From Planctomycetota bacterium (GTDB lineage Bacteria > Planctomycetota > Phycisphaerae > UBA1845 > PWPN01), in contig JAKPHF010000075.1 in the NCBI GenBank assembly GCA_029550525.1, positions 1 through 64,000 on the forward strand: a stretch of 64,000 bases of DNA. Reading direction: 5' to 3'. Of this stretch, positions 1-8,814 are shown piece after piece (position 1 is the stretch's first letter; each line of letters starts with the position of its first letter). The notes below the pieces were generated by a model that worked only from the letters and a program-made list of their open reading frames with translations, did not search any database and was not told where the DNA came from. The translations under genes were made by a program, and so were the position numbers.

Positions 1-228
1 GAGCGACTCACATATGTCGTTTCGGTCCGGGCGGGCACGCTAAACGCCTAACGGCGCTCTGACCCCAGATGCTTCCCTTTTTCGGTCAGCAAGTCCTCAC
101 CGCTCCCCGGGCTTGGCGGCGACGCAATAATGACCTGGAGGCTGCCTGCCAGGAGATTGCAGCCATGTGGTCGGCGGTGTAGAGTAAAAGTGCACGTCAA
201 GTTGGCACCCATCTAAGAGGGAAGAGTC

Positions 229-1143
229 ATGAGCAACACGATCACGTGTCCGAAGTGCCGGTATGAGATCGAGATCACGGAGGTGATGGAAGCCCAGCTG
301 GCCGAGAAGGTCCGCAGGGAGTTGGACGCCGAGCTCGCCGCAGGCAGGGCGAAGCTGGCTGAAGAGCAAGCCGCGCTGGAGCAGCGGCGTAAGGAAGTGG
401 ACGCCAGGTCTCGCGATATCAATGAGCAGGTCAAGAAGCAGCTGGAAGTCGAACGCCAGCAGCTCCTGGCCAAGGCCCGCAAGCAGGCAGTCGATGAGCT
501 TGCGGTCGAACTGAAGGACCGGGTTGAGCAGCTCAAGGAAGCCCAGGACAAGCTGAAAGCTGCGCAGGAAAGGGAACTCGCCTGGCGGAAGCGTGAACGG
601 GAGCTGCAGGAGGCTGAGCAGAAGCTGGTTCAGGAGCGTGCGGAGATGGCTGACCAGCTTAAGCAGGAGCTGGCCAGGCAGCGAGAGCAAATCGCTGCTG
701 AGGCGGCCAAGCGTACCCGCGAGGAAATGGCCGCCGAGCTGAAGGCCCGTGACGGCCAGGTCGCTGAACTCAGGCAGAAGCTGAAAGCGGCCGGAGAAAT
801 GGAACTGGCTCTGCGAAAGCGGGAGCAGGAACTGGAGCTGAAGGCTGAGCAGATCGAGTTGGAGACTGCTCGCCGGATGGAAGCCGAGCGGCAGAGGGCT
901 CGTGAGGCTGCCCGCAAACAGGCGGACGAGGAGTACGAGCTGAAGGCCAAGGAGAAAGATCAGCAGATCGAACGTCTTCTCAAGCAGATCAATGAGCTGA
1001 AACGAAAGGCTGAGCAGGGCTCGCAGCAGAGTCAAGGCGAGGTGCTGGAAGTCGCCCTCGAGGATCTGCTTCGGGAGTGCTTCCCGACAGACGAGATTGA
1101 GGAGGTAGGCAAAGGGGTCAGCGAACGATGCCTCTGGAAGTGA
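229..1143 (+). pseudogene. DUF2130-type coiled-coil protein, C-terminally truncated
   Basis: The product is 304 residues. A short Cys pair near the N-terminus (TCPKCRYEIEI) is followed by about 240 residues of highly charged coiled coil rich in Glu, Lys, Arg and Gln. Near the end, GEVLEVALEDLLRECFPTDE and EVGKGV match the beginning of the DUF2130 (COG4487) C-terminal domain. That family normally continues for another 100 or more residues, but here the frame breaks into ERCLWK and stops. GGGAAG lies just upstream of the ATG at 229. No function is assigned; family members are of unknown role. The loss of the conserved end, next to a stub of an ATPase gene and a transposase relic, makes a deletion scar the likeliest explanation. 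A functional short version cannot be excluded. Confidence 0.7.
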
Positions 1144-1226
1144 TGGCGAAACACCGGTGCTGGTCCAGCACCGCAGGCGGTCGCGGCGAAGCCGGCGCGT
1201 AGCAACTGGCCAATAGAGAATGTGAC

Positions 1227-1292
1227 ATGATTACCGCAATCGAGATCGAGAACTTCAAGGCTAATGGCAAGCGGCAACGGATCGGAATATAA
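1227..1292 (+). pseudogene. N-terminal stub of an AAA-type ATPase
   Basis: An ATG at 1227 opens 21 codons beginning MITAIEIENFK and continuing KRQRI before a TAA at 1290. This opening is typical of OLD/RecF-like AAA ATPases, in which a short strand and an 'IENFK' segment precede the Walker A loop. No Walker A sequence or downstream open frame follows, so only the first strand survives. It lies 84 bases after the truncated DUF2130 gene. Family recognition rests on this short motif only. Confidence 0.5.
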
Positions 1293-1555
1293 AGGGGGCG
1301 GGAGTCTTTTCACGTCTTTCCCCTGGGGCCTGGGGGCCCGCATGCGGCCACAGCACATGCGTCACTGGTTGGATAACACGCAAGGGCAGCGAGTCCGTGT
1401 GGCCGTCCGCGCCTGCGTCTCGGCCATTACGCGTTCGAACACGGCAAGTCGTCGCCCCCTATCGACCTTCGTAGGCTTTAGACCTGAGATCCGAGGCCGA
1501 AGTTGTCCCGTTCGTAGTTGAATTGCGAGCGGCTCTCCGCTGAAGAATCATTACT

Positions 1556-1960
1556 CTACGCTGCCTCCGGTTGTGCTAGAATGACGGCATCGGCTGTGTC
1601 CAGCGATTCAATCAAGGAGGTCATCAGCTTGCAGCCGCGTACGCGCCGGAAGCGTTTCTCCGCTGCCAGCAGCCGCGAGGCCGACCAACGTAAACGCATG
1701 TCCTTGCCCCTCCAGCGTTTCACCCGATTCGTCAGCGCTGGCGTGGTGAATCGCGCTTTCTGTGAGGTTGGTGCTCTGCAGACTCTTGCGGAGCGGCTCG
1801 GGCAGGCCCAGCCGATGTACGGTCAGCGTTTCTTCCAGACCCTCGCGCAGGGATGCGCCGCCGACGGATTGATCTCTTCCAGCCACTCCACCGTCTCGAG
1901 CAGCCTTGGCCTTTCGTACTCCTTCATCGCATGTGCCGCTCCTTCATCGCATGAGCCGCC
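1556..1960 (-). pseudogene. IS256-family transposase relic (C-terminal part, frameshifted)
   Basis: Read on the minus strand, three frames join into the C-terminal end of an IS256/mutator-type transposase. Segments are WLEEINPSAA in one frame, LREGLEETLTVHRLGLPEPL and STNLTESA in a second, and VKRWRGKDMRLRW followed by AAEKRFRRVRGCKLM in a third, ending at a TAG (1556-1558). The order matches the family ('LxxTNxIES...VKRWxxGDMRxRW...EKRFRRVRG'). Two frameshifts, near 1740 and 1885, and the absence of the N-terminal DDE region show it is dead. No terminal inverted repeats were found. It likely marks a past insertion associated with loss of the two neighbouring genes. Confidence 0.8.
1919..1958. 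repeat. 20-bp tandem duplication
   Basis: Two adjacent 20-base units, 1919-1938 and 1939-1958, differ at one position (core CTCCTTCATCGCATG). They lie in the upstream edge of the transposase relic and probably arose by slippage. Confidence 0.8.
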
Positions 1961-2607
1961 CGCACTACCCGGAAGCAGAGGGACAAGTATTCTTCTGATA
2001 GGGGTATACTTCGGCTTGCAGACAGATGGGGCATTCTTGAAAACACAACCGACGCTCTAGTCGTTCCAGAGACGGTGAGTTGCCGGAATTGTGACCGGTC
2101 GGATGGTGGGGCGGGTGCTGTTCCTCGTCAGCACGAGGTTGCCCGTTGTACCGGTCGGGCGGGCAGGGTCGGCCGGGTGACTGGAAGACCGCTTCGGTCG
2201 GTGGGCTCACGGCCAGCCGCACACCTCAGGGCGATCCATCGGGAGGGCTCTCCTGGACGCCGGGAGGACGGAACTCCGCCGAGGCGGGAAGGCCCCAGGG
2301 TTCAGAGAGCGGGGGTGAACACCGGGGGCGCGGGGAACGGTGGGGGGGCAGGTCCCGCGGTGTTGAAAGTCGCTCAGGTGGAGGGCGGGGTTAAATCCCG
2401 CCGCTCGCGCGTGTGCGTTCGAGCGTGCGCGCGGGTGTTCTCAAATATTGACACGAAAACCGATGAATCGTACGCTCTCGGCTCCTCTGGCCCGGCGCGG
2501 GAAGCGCGGTCGTCTTTCGCGCGGGCCGGGGGAAGAGCCGGGCGCCCCGCCGGGCGTCGCGACGGCCGTCAACGCCTGCAAAAAGACCCGCACGTAAGTT
2601 AATCCGC
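1961..2607. other. GC-rich stretch without a recognisable gene
   Basis: No frame here resembles a known protein, and codon use of the open frames is not convincing. The DNA is strongly G-rich on the plus strand from about 2100 to 2400, with several potential hairpins (for example around 2399-2430, where CGCGCG pairs with CGCGCG). It does not show the conserved cores of RNase P RNA, tmRNA or SRP RNA. It may be a long 5' leader for the dikinase gene or debris from the degraded region to the left. Confidence 0.5.
2448..2476 (+). promoter_or_regulatory. Possible promoter of the dikinase gene
   Basis: A perfect TTGACA (2448-2453) is followed after 17 bases by TACGCT (2471-2476), a poor -10 match. 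It is the best sigma-70-like pair upstream of the gene, 190 bases before its start. Confidence 0.25.
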
Positions 2608-2664
2608 GTGTCGCTGGTTCGGGTTTTCGTTTTACGGGGCATGGCCCAGGAGAAATGTCAGAGC

Positions 2665-5463
2665 ATGGCAACCAAGTGGGTATACACATTCGGCAACGGC
2701 AAGGGTGAAGGCAGAGGCGATCAGGTCAACCTCTTGGGCGGCAAGGGCGCGAACCTCGCGGAGATGGCACGATTGGGGCTGCCCGTTCCGGCCGGCTTCA
2801 CCATCACCACGGAGATGTGCACGGAGTACTATAAGCGGGGCAAGAAGCTTCCGCCCGAACTGACGGCGCAGGTCGAAAAGGCGCTGGCCTTCGTGCAGCG
2901 GGTGATGGGCAAGAAGTTCGGCGACCCGAAGAACCCGCTGCTGCTCTCCTGCCGTAGCGGCGCCCGCAAGAGCATGCCGGGCATGATGGAGACGGTGCTG
3001 AACATCGGGCTGACCAGCAAGACGCTGCCGGGGCTGGCGGCCAAGAGCGGCAACGAGCGGTTCGCGTGGGACAGCTATCGCCGGCTCCTGCAGATGTACG
3101 CCGACGTGGTCATGGAGAAGGCCGCCGGCATCGAGCCCGAAGAGGACATGGGCGTCCGTCGTCAGATGGAGCGGGCGATGGACGAGGTCAAGCACGCCAA
3201 GGGCTACAAGTCGGACACCGACCTGACGGTGGAGGACCTCAAGGCCCTGTGCGAGACCTACAAGAAGATCATCAAGGACAGCCTGGGCAAGGAATTCCCG
3301 GACGACCCGATGGAGCAGCTGTGGGGCGGCATCCGGGCCGTCTTCCAGAGCTGGAACGGCAAGCGAGCCATCGCCTATCGCCGCATCGAAGGCATCCCCG
3401 ACGACTGGGGCACGGCGGTGAACGTGCAGGCGATGGTGTTCGGCAACATGGGCGACACCAGCGCCACGGGCGTGGCTTTCACGCGTAACCCGGCCACGGG
3501 CGAGAACAAGTTCTACGGCGAGTGGCTGGTCAACGCCCAGGGCGAAGACGTGGTCGCCGGTATTCGCACGCCGAGCCCGCTGAACGAGGCCACCCGTCCT
3601 GAAGGCAACCACGAGCCGAGCCTCGAGCAGAAGATGCCCAAGGCCTACAAGCAGTTGGTCGGCATCCGCGACAAGCTCGAGAAGCACTTCCGCGAGATGC
3701 AGGACATCGAGTTCACCATCGAGGACACGAAGGTCTACATGCTGCAGACCCGCACGGGCAAGCGGACGGGCCGGGCGGCAGTGCGGATCGCGGTGGAGAT
3801 GGCCGAGGCCAAGCTCATCAAGCCCGAGCAGGCGGTGATGCGCGTGACGCCGGCTCAGCTCGACGAGCTGCTGCACCCGGTGCTGGACCCGAAGGCGGAA
3901 GCTTCGGCGACCGTGCTGTGCAAGGGTCTGCCCGCCGGTCCGGGGGGTGCGGCCGGTCAGATCGTCTTCACCGCCGACGCGGCCGTGAAGTGGGCCGAAG
4001 AAGGCAAGACGGTGATCCTGCTCCGCGAAGAGACCAACCCCGAGGACGTGGAAGGCATGCGGGCGGCCGACGGCATCCTGACGGCTCGCGGCGGCATGAC
4101 CAGCCACGCGGCGCTGGTGGCCCGCGGCTGGGGCAAGTGCTGCATCGTCGGCGCCAGCGATCTGCACGTGGACGTGCGCAACAAGCAGGTCCGCGTGAAC
4201 GGCGAAGTGCTCAAGGAAGGTGACTGGATCAGCCTGAACGGCACGAAGGGCATCGTCTACAAGGGTCGTCTGGGCATGATCAGCGGGGCGAGCGACGCCA
4301 ACTTCGAGAAGCTGATGAAGATGTGCGACAAGCTCCGCAAGCTGGGCGTGCGGGCCAATGCGGACACGCCGGAGGACGCGGCCAAGGCTCGCGAGTTCGG
4401 CGCTGCCGGTATCGGCCTGTTCCGCACCGAGCACATGTTCTACGGCAAGGGCACGGAAGAGGCTCTGTTCAAGCTCCGCAAGATGATCCATGCGAGCAAC
4501 GAGGAGGAGCGCAAGGCGGCCGTCAACGAGCTCTTCCCGCACGTCAAGAACGACATCAAGGCCACGCTGGCGGCCATGGACGGTCTGCCGGTGACCATCC
4601 GTCTGCTGGATCCGCCGCTGCATGAGTTCGTGCCGCAGAACGAGGAGGAGCGCAAGCGTCTGGCGTCGGCGCTGGGCGTTTCGCTCGAAGCGCTGGCCAA
4701 GCGGGCCGAAAGCCTGCACGAAGTGAACCCGATGATGGGTCACCGCGGCGTGCGTCTGGGCATCACGTATCCCGAGGTCAGCGAGATGCAGATCCGGGCG
4801 ATCCTCGAGGCGACGGCCGAGCTGATCAAGGAAGGCAAGAAAGCTCAGCCCGAGATCATGATCCCGGTCACCTGCGACGTGAACGAGCTGAAGCATCAGC
4901 GCAAGATCGTGGATCGCGTGCACGACGAAGTGGCGGCCAAGTTCGGGATGAAGAAGGTCCCGTTCATGTTCGGCACCATGATCGAGATTCCGCGGGCGGC
5001 GTTGAAGGCCGGCGAGATGGCCGAGCTGGCGGAGTTCTTCAGCTTCGGCACCAACGACCTGACGCAGATGAGCTTCGGGTTCAGCCGCGACGACATCGGC
5101 GGGTTCGTGCCCGACTACATCAAGACGGGCATTCTGCCGGCCGACCCGTTCCAGACGCTGGACCAGTCGGGCGTGGGCGAGCTGATCAACATCGCGATCG
5201 AACGCGGCCGCGGCACGCGTCCGGGCCTGAAGGTCGGCATCTGCGGCGAGCACGGCGGCGAAGCCGAGTCGGTCAAGTTCTGCCACCGCGCGGGCATGAA
5301 CTACGTGAGCTGCTCGCCGTACCGCGTGCCCATCGCTCGGTTGGCGGCTGCTCAGGCGGTGGTTGAGGAAATGAACGCGCCCAAGGCTGCCAAGGGCGCC
5401 GGGGCCAAGGCCAAGACGGCCAAGGGCTCGGCCAAGAAGGCCGCGAAGGCCAAGAAGAAGTAA
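2665..5463 (+). CDS. ppdK: Pyruvate, phosphate dikinase with a lysine/alanine-rich tail
   Basis: The 932-residue enzyme interconverts pyruvate, ATP and phosphate with phosphoenolpyruvate, AMP and pyrophosphate in the cytoplasm. The N-terminal nucleotide-grasp domain begins with GGKGANLAEMARLGLPVPAG. The phosphohistidine loop GGMTSHAALVARGWGK carries the catalytic His at about residue 481. The C-terminal PEP/pyruvate barrel ends with GICGEHGGE, with the catalytic Cys at about 860. The start at 2665 was chosen because AGGAGAA (2648-2654) lies 10 bases before it; an earlier ATG at 2641 has no such site. The last 30 or so residues are an unusual AKxAK-rich basic tail (AKTAKGSAKKAAKAKKK) beyond the normal enzyme end, resembling histone H1-like tails. 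It is transcribed alone. Confidence 0.97.
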   Translation: MATKWVYTFGNGKGEGRGDQVNLLGGKGANLAEMARLGLPVPAGFTITTEMCTEYYKRGKKLPPELTAQVEKALAFVQRVMGKKFGDPKNPLLLSCRSGARKSMPGMMETVLNIGLTSKTLPGLAAKSGNERFAWDSYRRLLQMYADVVMEKAAGIEPEEDMGVRRQMERAMDEVKHAKGYKSDTDLTVEDLKALCETYKKIIKDSLGKEFPDDPMEQLWGGIRAVFQSWNGKRAIAYRRIEGIPDDWGTAVNVQAMVFGNMGDTSATGVAFTRNPATGENKFYGEWLVNAQGEDVVAGIRTPSPLNEATRPEGNHEPSLEQKMPKAYKQLVGIRDKLEKHFREMQDIEFTIEDTKVYMLQTRTGKRTGRAAVRIAVEMAEAKLIKPEQAVMRVTPAQLDELLHPVLDPKAEASATVLCKGLPAGPGGAAGQIVFTADAAVKWAEEGKTVILLREETNPEDVEGMRAADGILTARGGMTSHAALVARGWGKCCIVGASDLHVDVRNKQVRVNGEVLKEGDWISLNGTKGIVYKGRLGMISGASDANFEKLMKMCDKLRKLGVRANADTPEDAAKAREFGAAGIGLFRTEHMFYGKGTEEALFKLRKMIHASNEEERKAAVNELFPHVKNDIKATLAAMDGLPVTIRLLDPPLHEFVPQNEEERKRLASALGVSLEALAKRAESLHEVNPMMGHRGVRLGITYPEVSEMQIRAILEATAELIKEGKKAQPEIMIPVTCDVNELKHQRKIVDRVHDEVAAKFGMKKVPFMFGTMIEIPRAALKAGEMAELAEFFSFGTNDLTQMSFGFSRDDIGGFVPDYIKTGILPADPFQTLDQSGVGELINIAIERGRGTRPGLKVGICGEHGGEAESVKFCHRAGMNYVSCSPYRVPIARLAAAQAVVEEMNAPKAAKGAGAKAKTAKGSAKKAAKAKKK

Positions 5464-5472
5464 GCGCGTGAT

Positions 5473-5517
5473 CGGGAGGTTTCTCCCGGTGGCGATCCCA
5501 GAGATACAATTCTCTGG
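5473..5517 (+). terminator. Two tandem hairpins after the dikinase gene
   Basis: CGGGAG/CTCCCG (5473-5488, 4-base loop) is followed by CCAGAGA/TCTCTGG (5498-5517, 6-base loop). No T-run follows, so intrinsic termination is uncertain. Confidence 0.45.
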
Positions 5518-5657
5518 ACTTTGAGTGCGATTCAAACGGGGCGCCACGGTCGAGCCGAGGTTCGACCGTGGCGTTCTTGTCATTGGACGGCCTGCACATC
5601 ATGAGATAAGTTCGCGGGGTTCCCATCGCCATGAGATCCGCCGCGGGAGGCATCGCC

Positions 5658-6056
5658 ATGAGAGACTTGCGAGAGTTCTTCAAACAGGACCGGTTGGCGG
5701 CGTTGTTGGGTATCGAGCTGGTGGATTATGCGCCGGGGTCGGCCACAGTGCGGATGACGGTGCGCGAGCAGCATTACAACGGCGTGAGTATCGTGCACGG
5801 CGGCGCCTTGTTCACGCTGGCCGACTTTGCCTTCGCCGTCGCGTCCAACTCACACGGAACCGTTGCGGTGGCCATCAACGCCAACATCTCGTTCATTCGA
5901 GCGGTCACGCAGGGCACGCTGACCGCCCGCGCGGAAGAAGTGTCGCGGGGCAACCGGCTGGCAACGTACCTGGTTCGCATCACCGACGAGCAGGACGCAG
6001 TCGTTGCGCAGTTTCAGGGCACGGTGTTTCGCAAGGGCGATCCGTTGCCGGAGTGA
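5658..6056 (+). CDS. PaaI-type hotdog-fold thioesterase
   Basis: The 132-residue protein has the hotdog-fold signature of PaaI/YbgC-like acyl-CoA thioesterases: SIVHGGALFTLADFAFAVAS, with the HGG turn at residues 47-49 and an acidic residue (Asp56) in the following helix. Such enzymes hydrolyse aromatic or short-chain acyl-CoA esters; the substrate here is unknown. The ATG at 5658 is preceded by GGGAGG with 7-base spacing. An in-frame ATG at 5631 lacks a good site. The gene stands alone, convergent with the glycosyltransferase gene only 37 bases away. Confidence 0.85.
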   Translation: MRDLREFFKQDRLAALLGIELVDYAPGSATVRMTVREQHYNGVSIVHGGALFTLADFAFAVASNSHGTVAVAINANISFIRAVTQGTLTARAEEVSRGNRLATYLVRITDEQDAVVAQFQGTVFRKGDPLPE

Positions 6057-6093
6057 GAGGCGCGAGTTGAGCGACTCGTGGGAGCCAACGGCG

Positions 6094-7113
6094 TCAGGAA
6101 GTCAAACCGGACCGCAGATACCACAGCCACGTCTTGAGGCGGCCGCGGTCGAACTCGAGCGATCGGCGGAGGGCGTCGCGGGCCTCCTTGGAGCGGCCGG
6201 CGCGGCATAGGGCTTTGCCGGCGGTGTAGTAGACCTTGGCCAGCCGGTCATTGGCGACCTGGGCGTCGATTTTGGGCTTGCCGCCGCCGTGTTCGTAGAA
6301 GCGGTGCAGGAGGTTGGCCTTGCGGAGCAGCACTTCGGGGGTGCAGCCGTTGTGGGCCAGGCTGTTGGGATGGCAGCGCCGCAGGCAGAGCGGTTCGGGG
6401 ATCAGCCCGAAGCGATGCCGCAGCGAGAGTCGCAGCCACAGATCGTAGTCTTCGTTGTGACTCAGGCGGCCGTCGAAGCCGCCGGCATCACGAATCACGT
6501 GCGAGCGGGCGACGACGGCGGAGGTATGGATGAACGTGCTGGCGAACAGCCTCAGCGTCACGTCGCCGGCGAATGGCGTCTTGTTGTGGCGAGGCAACAC
6601 GCGGCCGGCAGCGTCCATGCTGGTGAAGCGGGTATAGACCAGCGCCAGGTCCGGATTCTGCCGGAGCAAGCTGACGGTCTTGTCGAGGAATTCAGGCTTC
6701 CACAGGTCGTCGGAGTCGAGGAAGGCCACGAATTCGGAATGGATCACCCGCAGGCCATGATTGCGGGCCTCGGCCACGCCTTGGTTGGGCTGCCAGAAGT
6801 AGCGGATGCGTTCGGACCGGGACGCCACGTACTCGCGGGTGCCGTCGGTCGATCCGTCGTCAACGATGACGATTTCGAAATCCTGGAAGGTTTGGGCGGC
6901 TACGCTGTCCAGCGCAGCACCGAGCATCTCCATCCGGTCATAGGTGGGGATGATGACGCTGACGGCGGGGACGTCGGTGTGCCCGGCCGCCACGGAAGCT
7001 GGCTGTGGCGATCGCTCCATCGGCTGTCGTACCCTGGACCGATCGCCCTGTGAAATGCACAACCGGCGCGCCATCCGGCTGTCCGCAAGGCACATCGGCC
7101 CGTTCCTCTTCAC
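6094..7113 (-). CDS. Family 2 glycosyltransferase
   Basis: The protein has a GT-A fold glycosyltransferase domain: VSVIIPTYDRMEMLGAALDS opens it, VDDGSTDGT is the nucleotide-sugar binding turn, and FLDSDDLW contains the metal-binding DxD. FDGRLSHNEDYDLWLRLSLR near residue 220 matches the catalytic ED region. The final 70 residues resemble a TPR-like helical tail (AGKALCRAGRSKEARDALRR). It would transfer a sugar in polysaccharide or glycoprotein synthesis; donor and acceptor are unknown. The 5' end is uncertain: a GTG at 7113 gives 339 residues, an ATG at 7020 gives 308, and neither has a strong ribosome-binding site. Confidence 0.9.
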   Translation of the reverse strand: MKRNGPMCLADSRMARRLCISQGDRSRVRQPMERSPQPASVAAGHTDVPAVSVIIPTYDRMEMLGAALDSVAAQTFQDFEIVIVDDGSTDGTREYVASRSERIRYFWQPNQGVAEARNHGLRVIHSEFVAFLDSDDLWKPEFLDKTVSLLRQNPDLALVYTRFTSMDAAGRVLPRHNKTPFAGDVTLRLFASTFIHTSAVVARSHVIRDAGGFDGRLSHNEDYDLWLRLSLRHRFGLIPEPLCLRRCHPNSLAHNGCTPEVLLRKANLLHRFYEHGGGKPKIDAQVANDRLAKVYYTAGKALCRAGRSKEARDALRRSLEFDRGRLKTWLWYLRSGLTS

Positions 7114-7775
7114 GTGTGGTCATTATCGTCCACTTCAGGGGTTATGGGAAGCCCTTCGCGGATCCAGGCGGTCAGGGCGTCGCACAGGACGGAAATGCGT
7201 CATGTCGATATGAGCTATGAGCGATGAGCTGTGGGCTGTGAGCCAGAGAACCAGTCATTCAAGTTGTTCTGGTTAATGGCTTGGTGTGAGGCGGATTCGT
7301 TGCAGCATCTTGGAGGTGGGCACACGGAAGCATGTCGATGTCCGCGCGGTTGGCGATCGGGGGCCAAGCTGAATCGCGCACTCGAGTGTTCGAGGTTGCG
7401 CGTTGATGGGCTTGGGATCGGAGACGTGCCGGACGGGCCGACAGCATGCAACTGACGCTGCACAAAGTGCGGATGCTGTGAAAAACGGTTTCTTGACACG
7501 CGCGCAGCAACTTGATATCAGGAGCAATCCGCGCCCGTAGGTGGCGACGGCCCAGTAATGGCCGAGACTTGCGCGAACCTCGGCGCGGGCTGTGTCGTAG
7601 CAAGCTGTCGCGAGAAACCCAGAACCGTGTCGTGAGGGCGCTGCGGCGGCCGATTCAAGCCAAGTTCTTACACTGACAAAAGTTACGATGATTGCGGAGA
7701 GCCCGTGGGGCGGTGGGCTCAGGAGGGTTCCGTTGGAACCGGCGAGAAACCGCACTGTGATCAGCGAGGAATCTG
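7114..7775. other. 660-base gene-poor spacer
   Basis: The spacer carries a short heptamer array (7211-7245) and no frame resembling a known protein. A 160-codon minus-strand frame (7273-7755) is low-complexity and lacks family features. No clear promoter for the following ABC operon was seen. Confidence 0.6.
7211..7245. repeat. Heptamer array, TGAGCTN family (5 units)
   Basis: Five consecutive 7-base units read TGAGCTA, TGAGCGA, TGAGCTG, TGGGCTG, TGAGCCA. The same unit recurs at several other spacers in the window. Confidence 0.85.
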
Positions 7776-8720
7776 ATGATTGAAGTCAAGAACCTGACCA
7801 AATCGTATGGCCCGGTTTTGGCCGTGGACAACATCTCCTTCAAGGTCGAGGCCGGGGAGATCGTCGGCTTCCTGGGACCCAACGGGGCAGGCAAGAGCAC
7901 GACGCTGCGGATCCTCACCTGTTATCAGCCGGCGACTCGCGGCACGGCCCGGGTGGCGGGCTTCGACGTCTTCACCCAGTCGATGGAAGTTCGTCGCCGC
8001 ATCGGTTATCTCCCCGAGGGCAATCCGCTGTACCCGGAAATGCGGGTTCGTGAGTATCTCAACTTCCGCGGCAAGCTCCGGGGGATGGACCGGTCGGAGC
8101 GTGAAGCGGGCATCAAACGGGTGAGCGACCGCTGCTGGTTGGGCGACTTCATCGATCGGCCCATTGGCCAGTTGTCCAAAGGTATGAGGCAGCGCGTGGG
8201 GTTAGCGGACGCGCTGCTGCACGATCCGGACGTAGTGGTGCTCGACGAGCCGACCGTTGGTCTGGACCCCAACCAAATTCGCGAGACTCGCCGGCTGATC
8301 ACCGATCTGGCCAAACGTCACACCATCATTCTCAGTTCCCACATCCTGCCTGAAGTGGAAGCCGTCTGCGAGCGAATGATCATCATCGCCGGCGGCAGAA
8401 TCCGAGCCAGCGGCTCGATCAGCCAGATTCGCGATCGGATCAAGGGAGCGTCGCGACTGATTGCCGAGATTCGCGGCCCCAAGCAGGAAATCGAATCGGC
8501 GATTTCTTCGCTCAACGGCGTGCGGCGGGTTGAAGGCCGAGCGGTCGACGGCTGGAATCGCCTGCACATCGACGGCGTTGAAGGCCAGGACGTCCGCGAG
8601 GAAATCAGCAGCCTGTGCGCCCGCAAGAACTGGGGCCTGCGCGAGCTGCGTTTGGAAGTGGGCAGCCTCGAAGAATTCTTCACGCAGATCACGGCCGAGG
8701 CAGCGACGGCGACCGCCTAA
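7776..8720 (+). CDS. ABC transporter ATPase, GldA-like
   Basis: This 314-residue cytoplasmic ATPase has Walker A GPNGAGKST (34-42), the signature LSKGMRQRVGLADALLHDPD and Walker B VVLDEPTVGLDP, followed by an H-loop (LSSHILPEVE). An extra C-terminal domain of about 90 residues, as in drug and Gld-type ABC ATPases, follows. It is the first gene of a four-gene unit with a permease and two GldG/DUF4340 proteins, so it probably powers a GldAFG-like membrane complex. In Bacteroidetes such genes are linked to gliding; in planctomycetes the role is unknown. GCGAGGA sits 5 bases before the ATG. Confidence 0.93.
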   Translation: MIEVKNLTKSYGPVLAVDNISFKVEAGEIVGFLGPNGAGKSTTLRILTCYQPATRGTARVAGFDVFTQSMEVRRRIGYLPEGNPLYPEMRVREYLNFRGKLRGMDRSEREAGIKRVSDRCWLGDFIDRPIGQLSKGMRQRVGLADALLHDPDVVVLDEPTVGLDPNQIRETRRLITDLAKRHTIILSSHILPEVEAVCERMIIIAGGRIRASGSISQIRDRIKGASRLIAEIRGPKQEIESAISSLNGVRRVEGRAVDGWNRLHIDGVEGQDVREEISSLCARKNWGLRELRLEVGSLEEFFTQITAEAATATA

Positions 8721-8814
8721 GACGCCAGGAGTCGCGATTCCCGCAATCGGCGGACCAAGACTTCACCCGTAGGGGAGACAAGACGGATTACCAATCTGAT
8801 CGAGGATTACGGAT

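Noticed and set aside
2399..2430. Alternating CG/TG tract as a known structured RNA or Z-DNA element
   Set aside because: Only short imperfect pairing is visible, and composition alone does not support a call.
2632..5583. Very long open frame antisense to the dikinase gene
   Set aside because: It is the mirror of a high-GC gene with strong third-position bias, is His/Leu/Arg/Ala-rich without family features, and overlaps a certain gene completely.
7273..7755. 160-codon minus-strand frame in the spacer before the ABC operon
   Set aside because: Unusual composition, no ribosome site, no recognisable fold, and it overlaps the region expected to hold the operon promoter.
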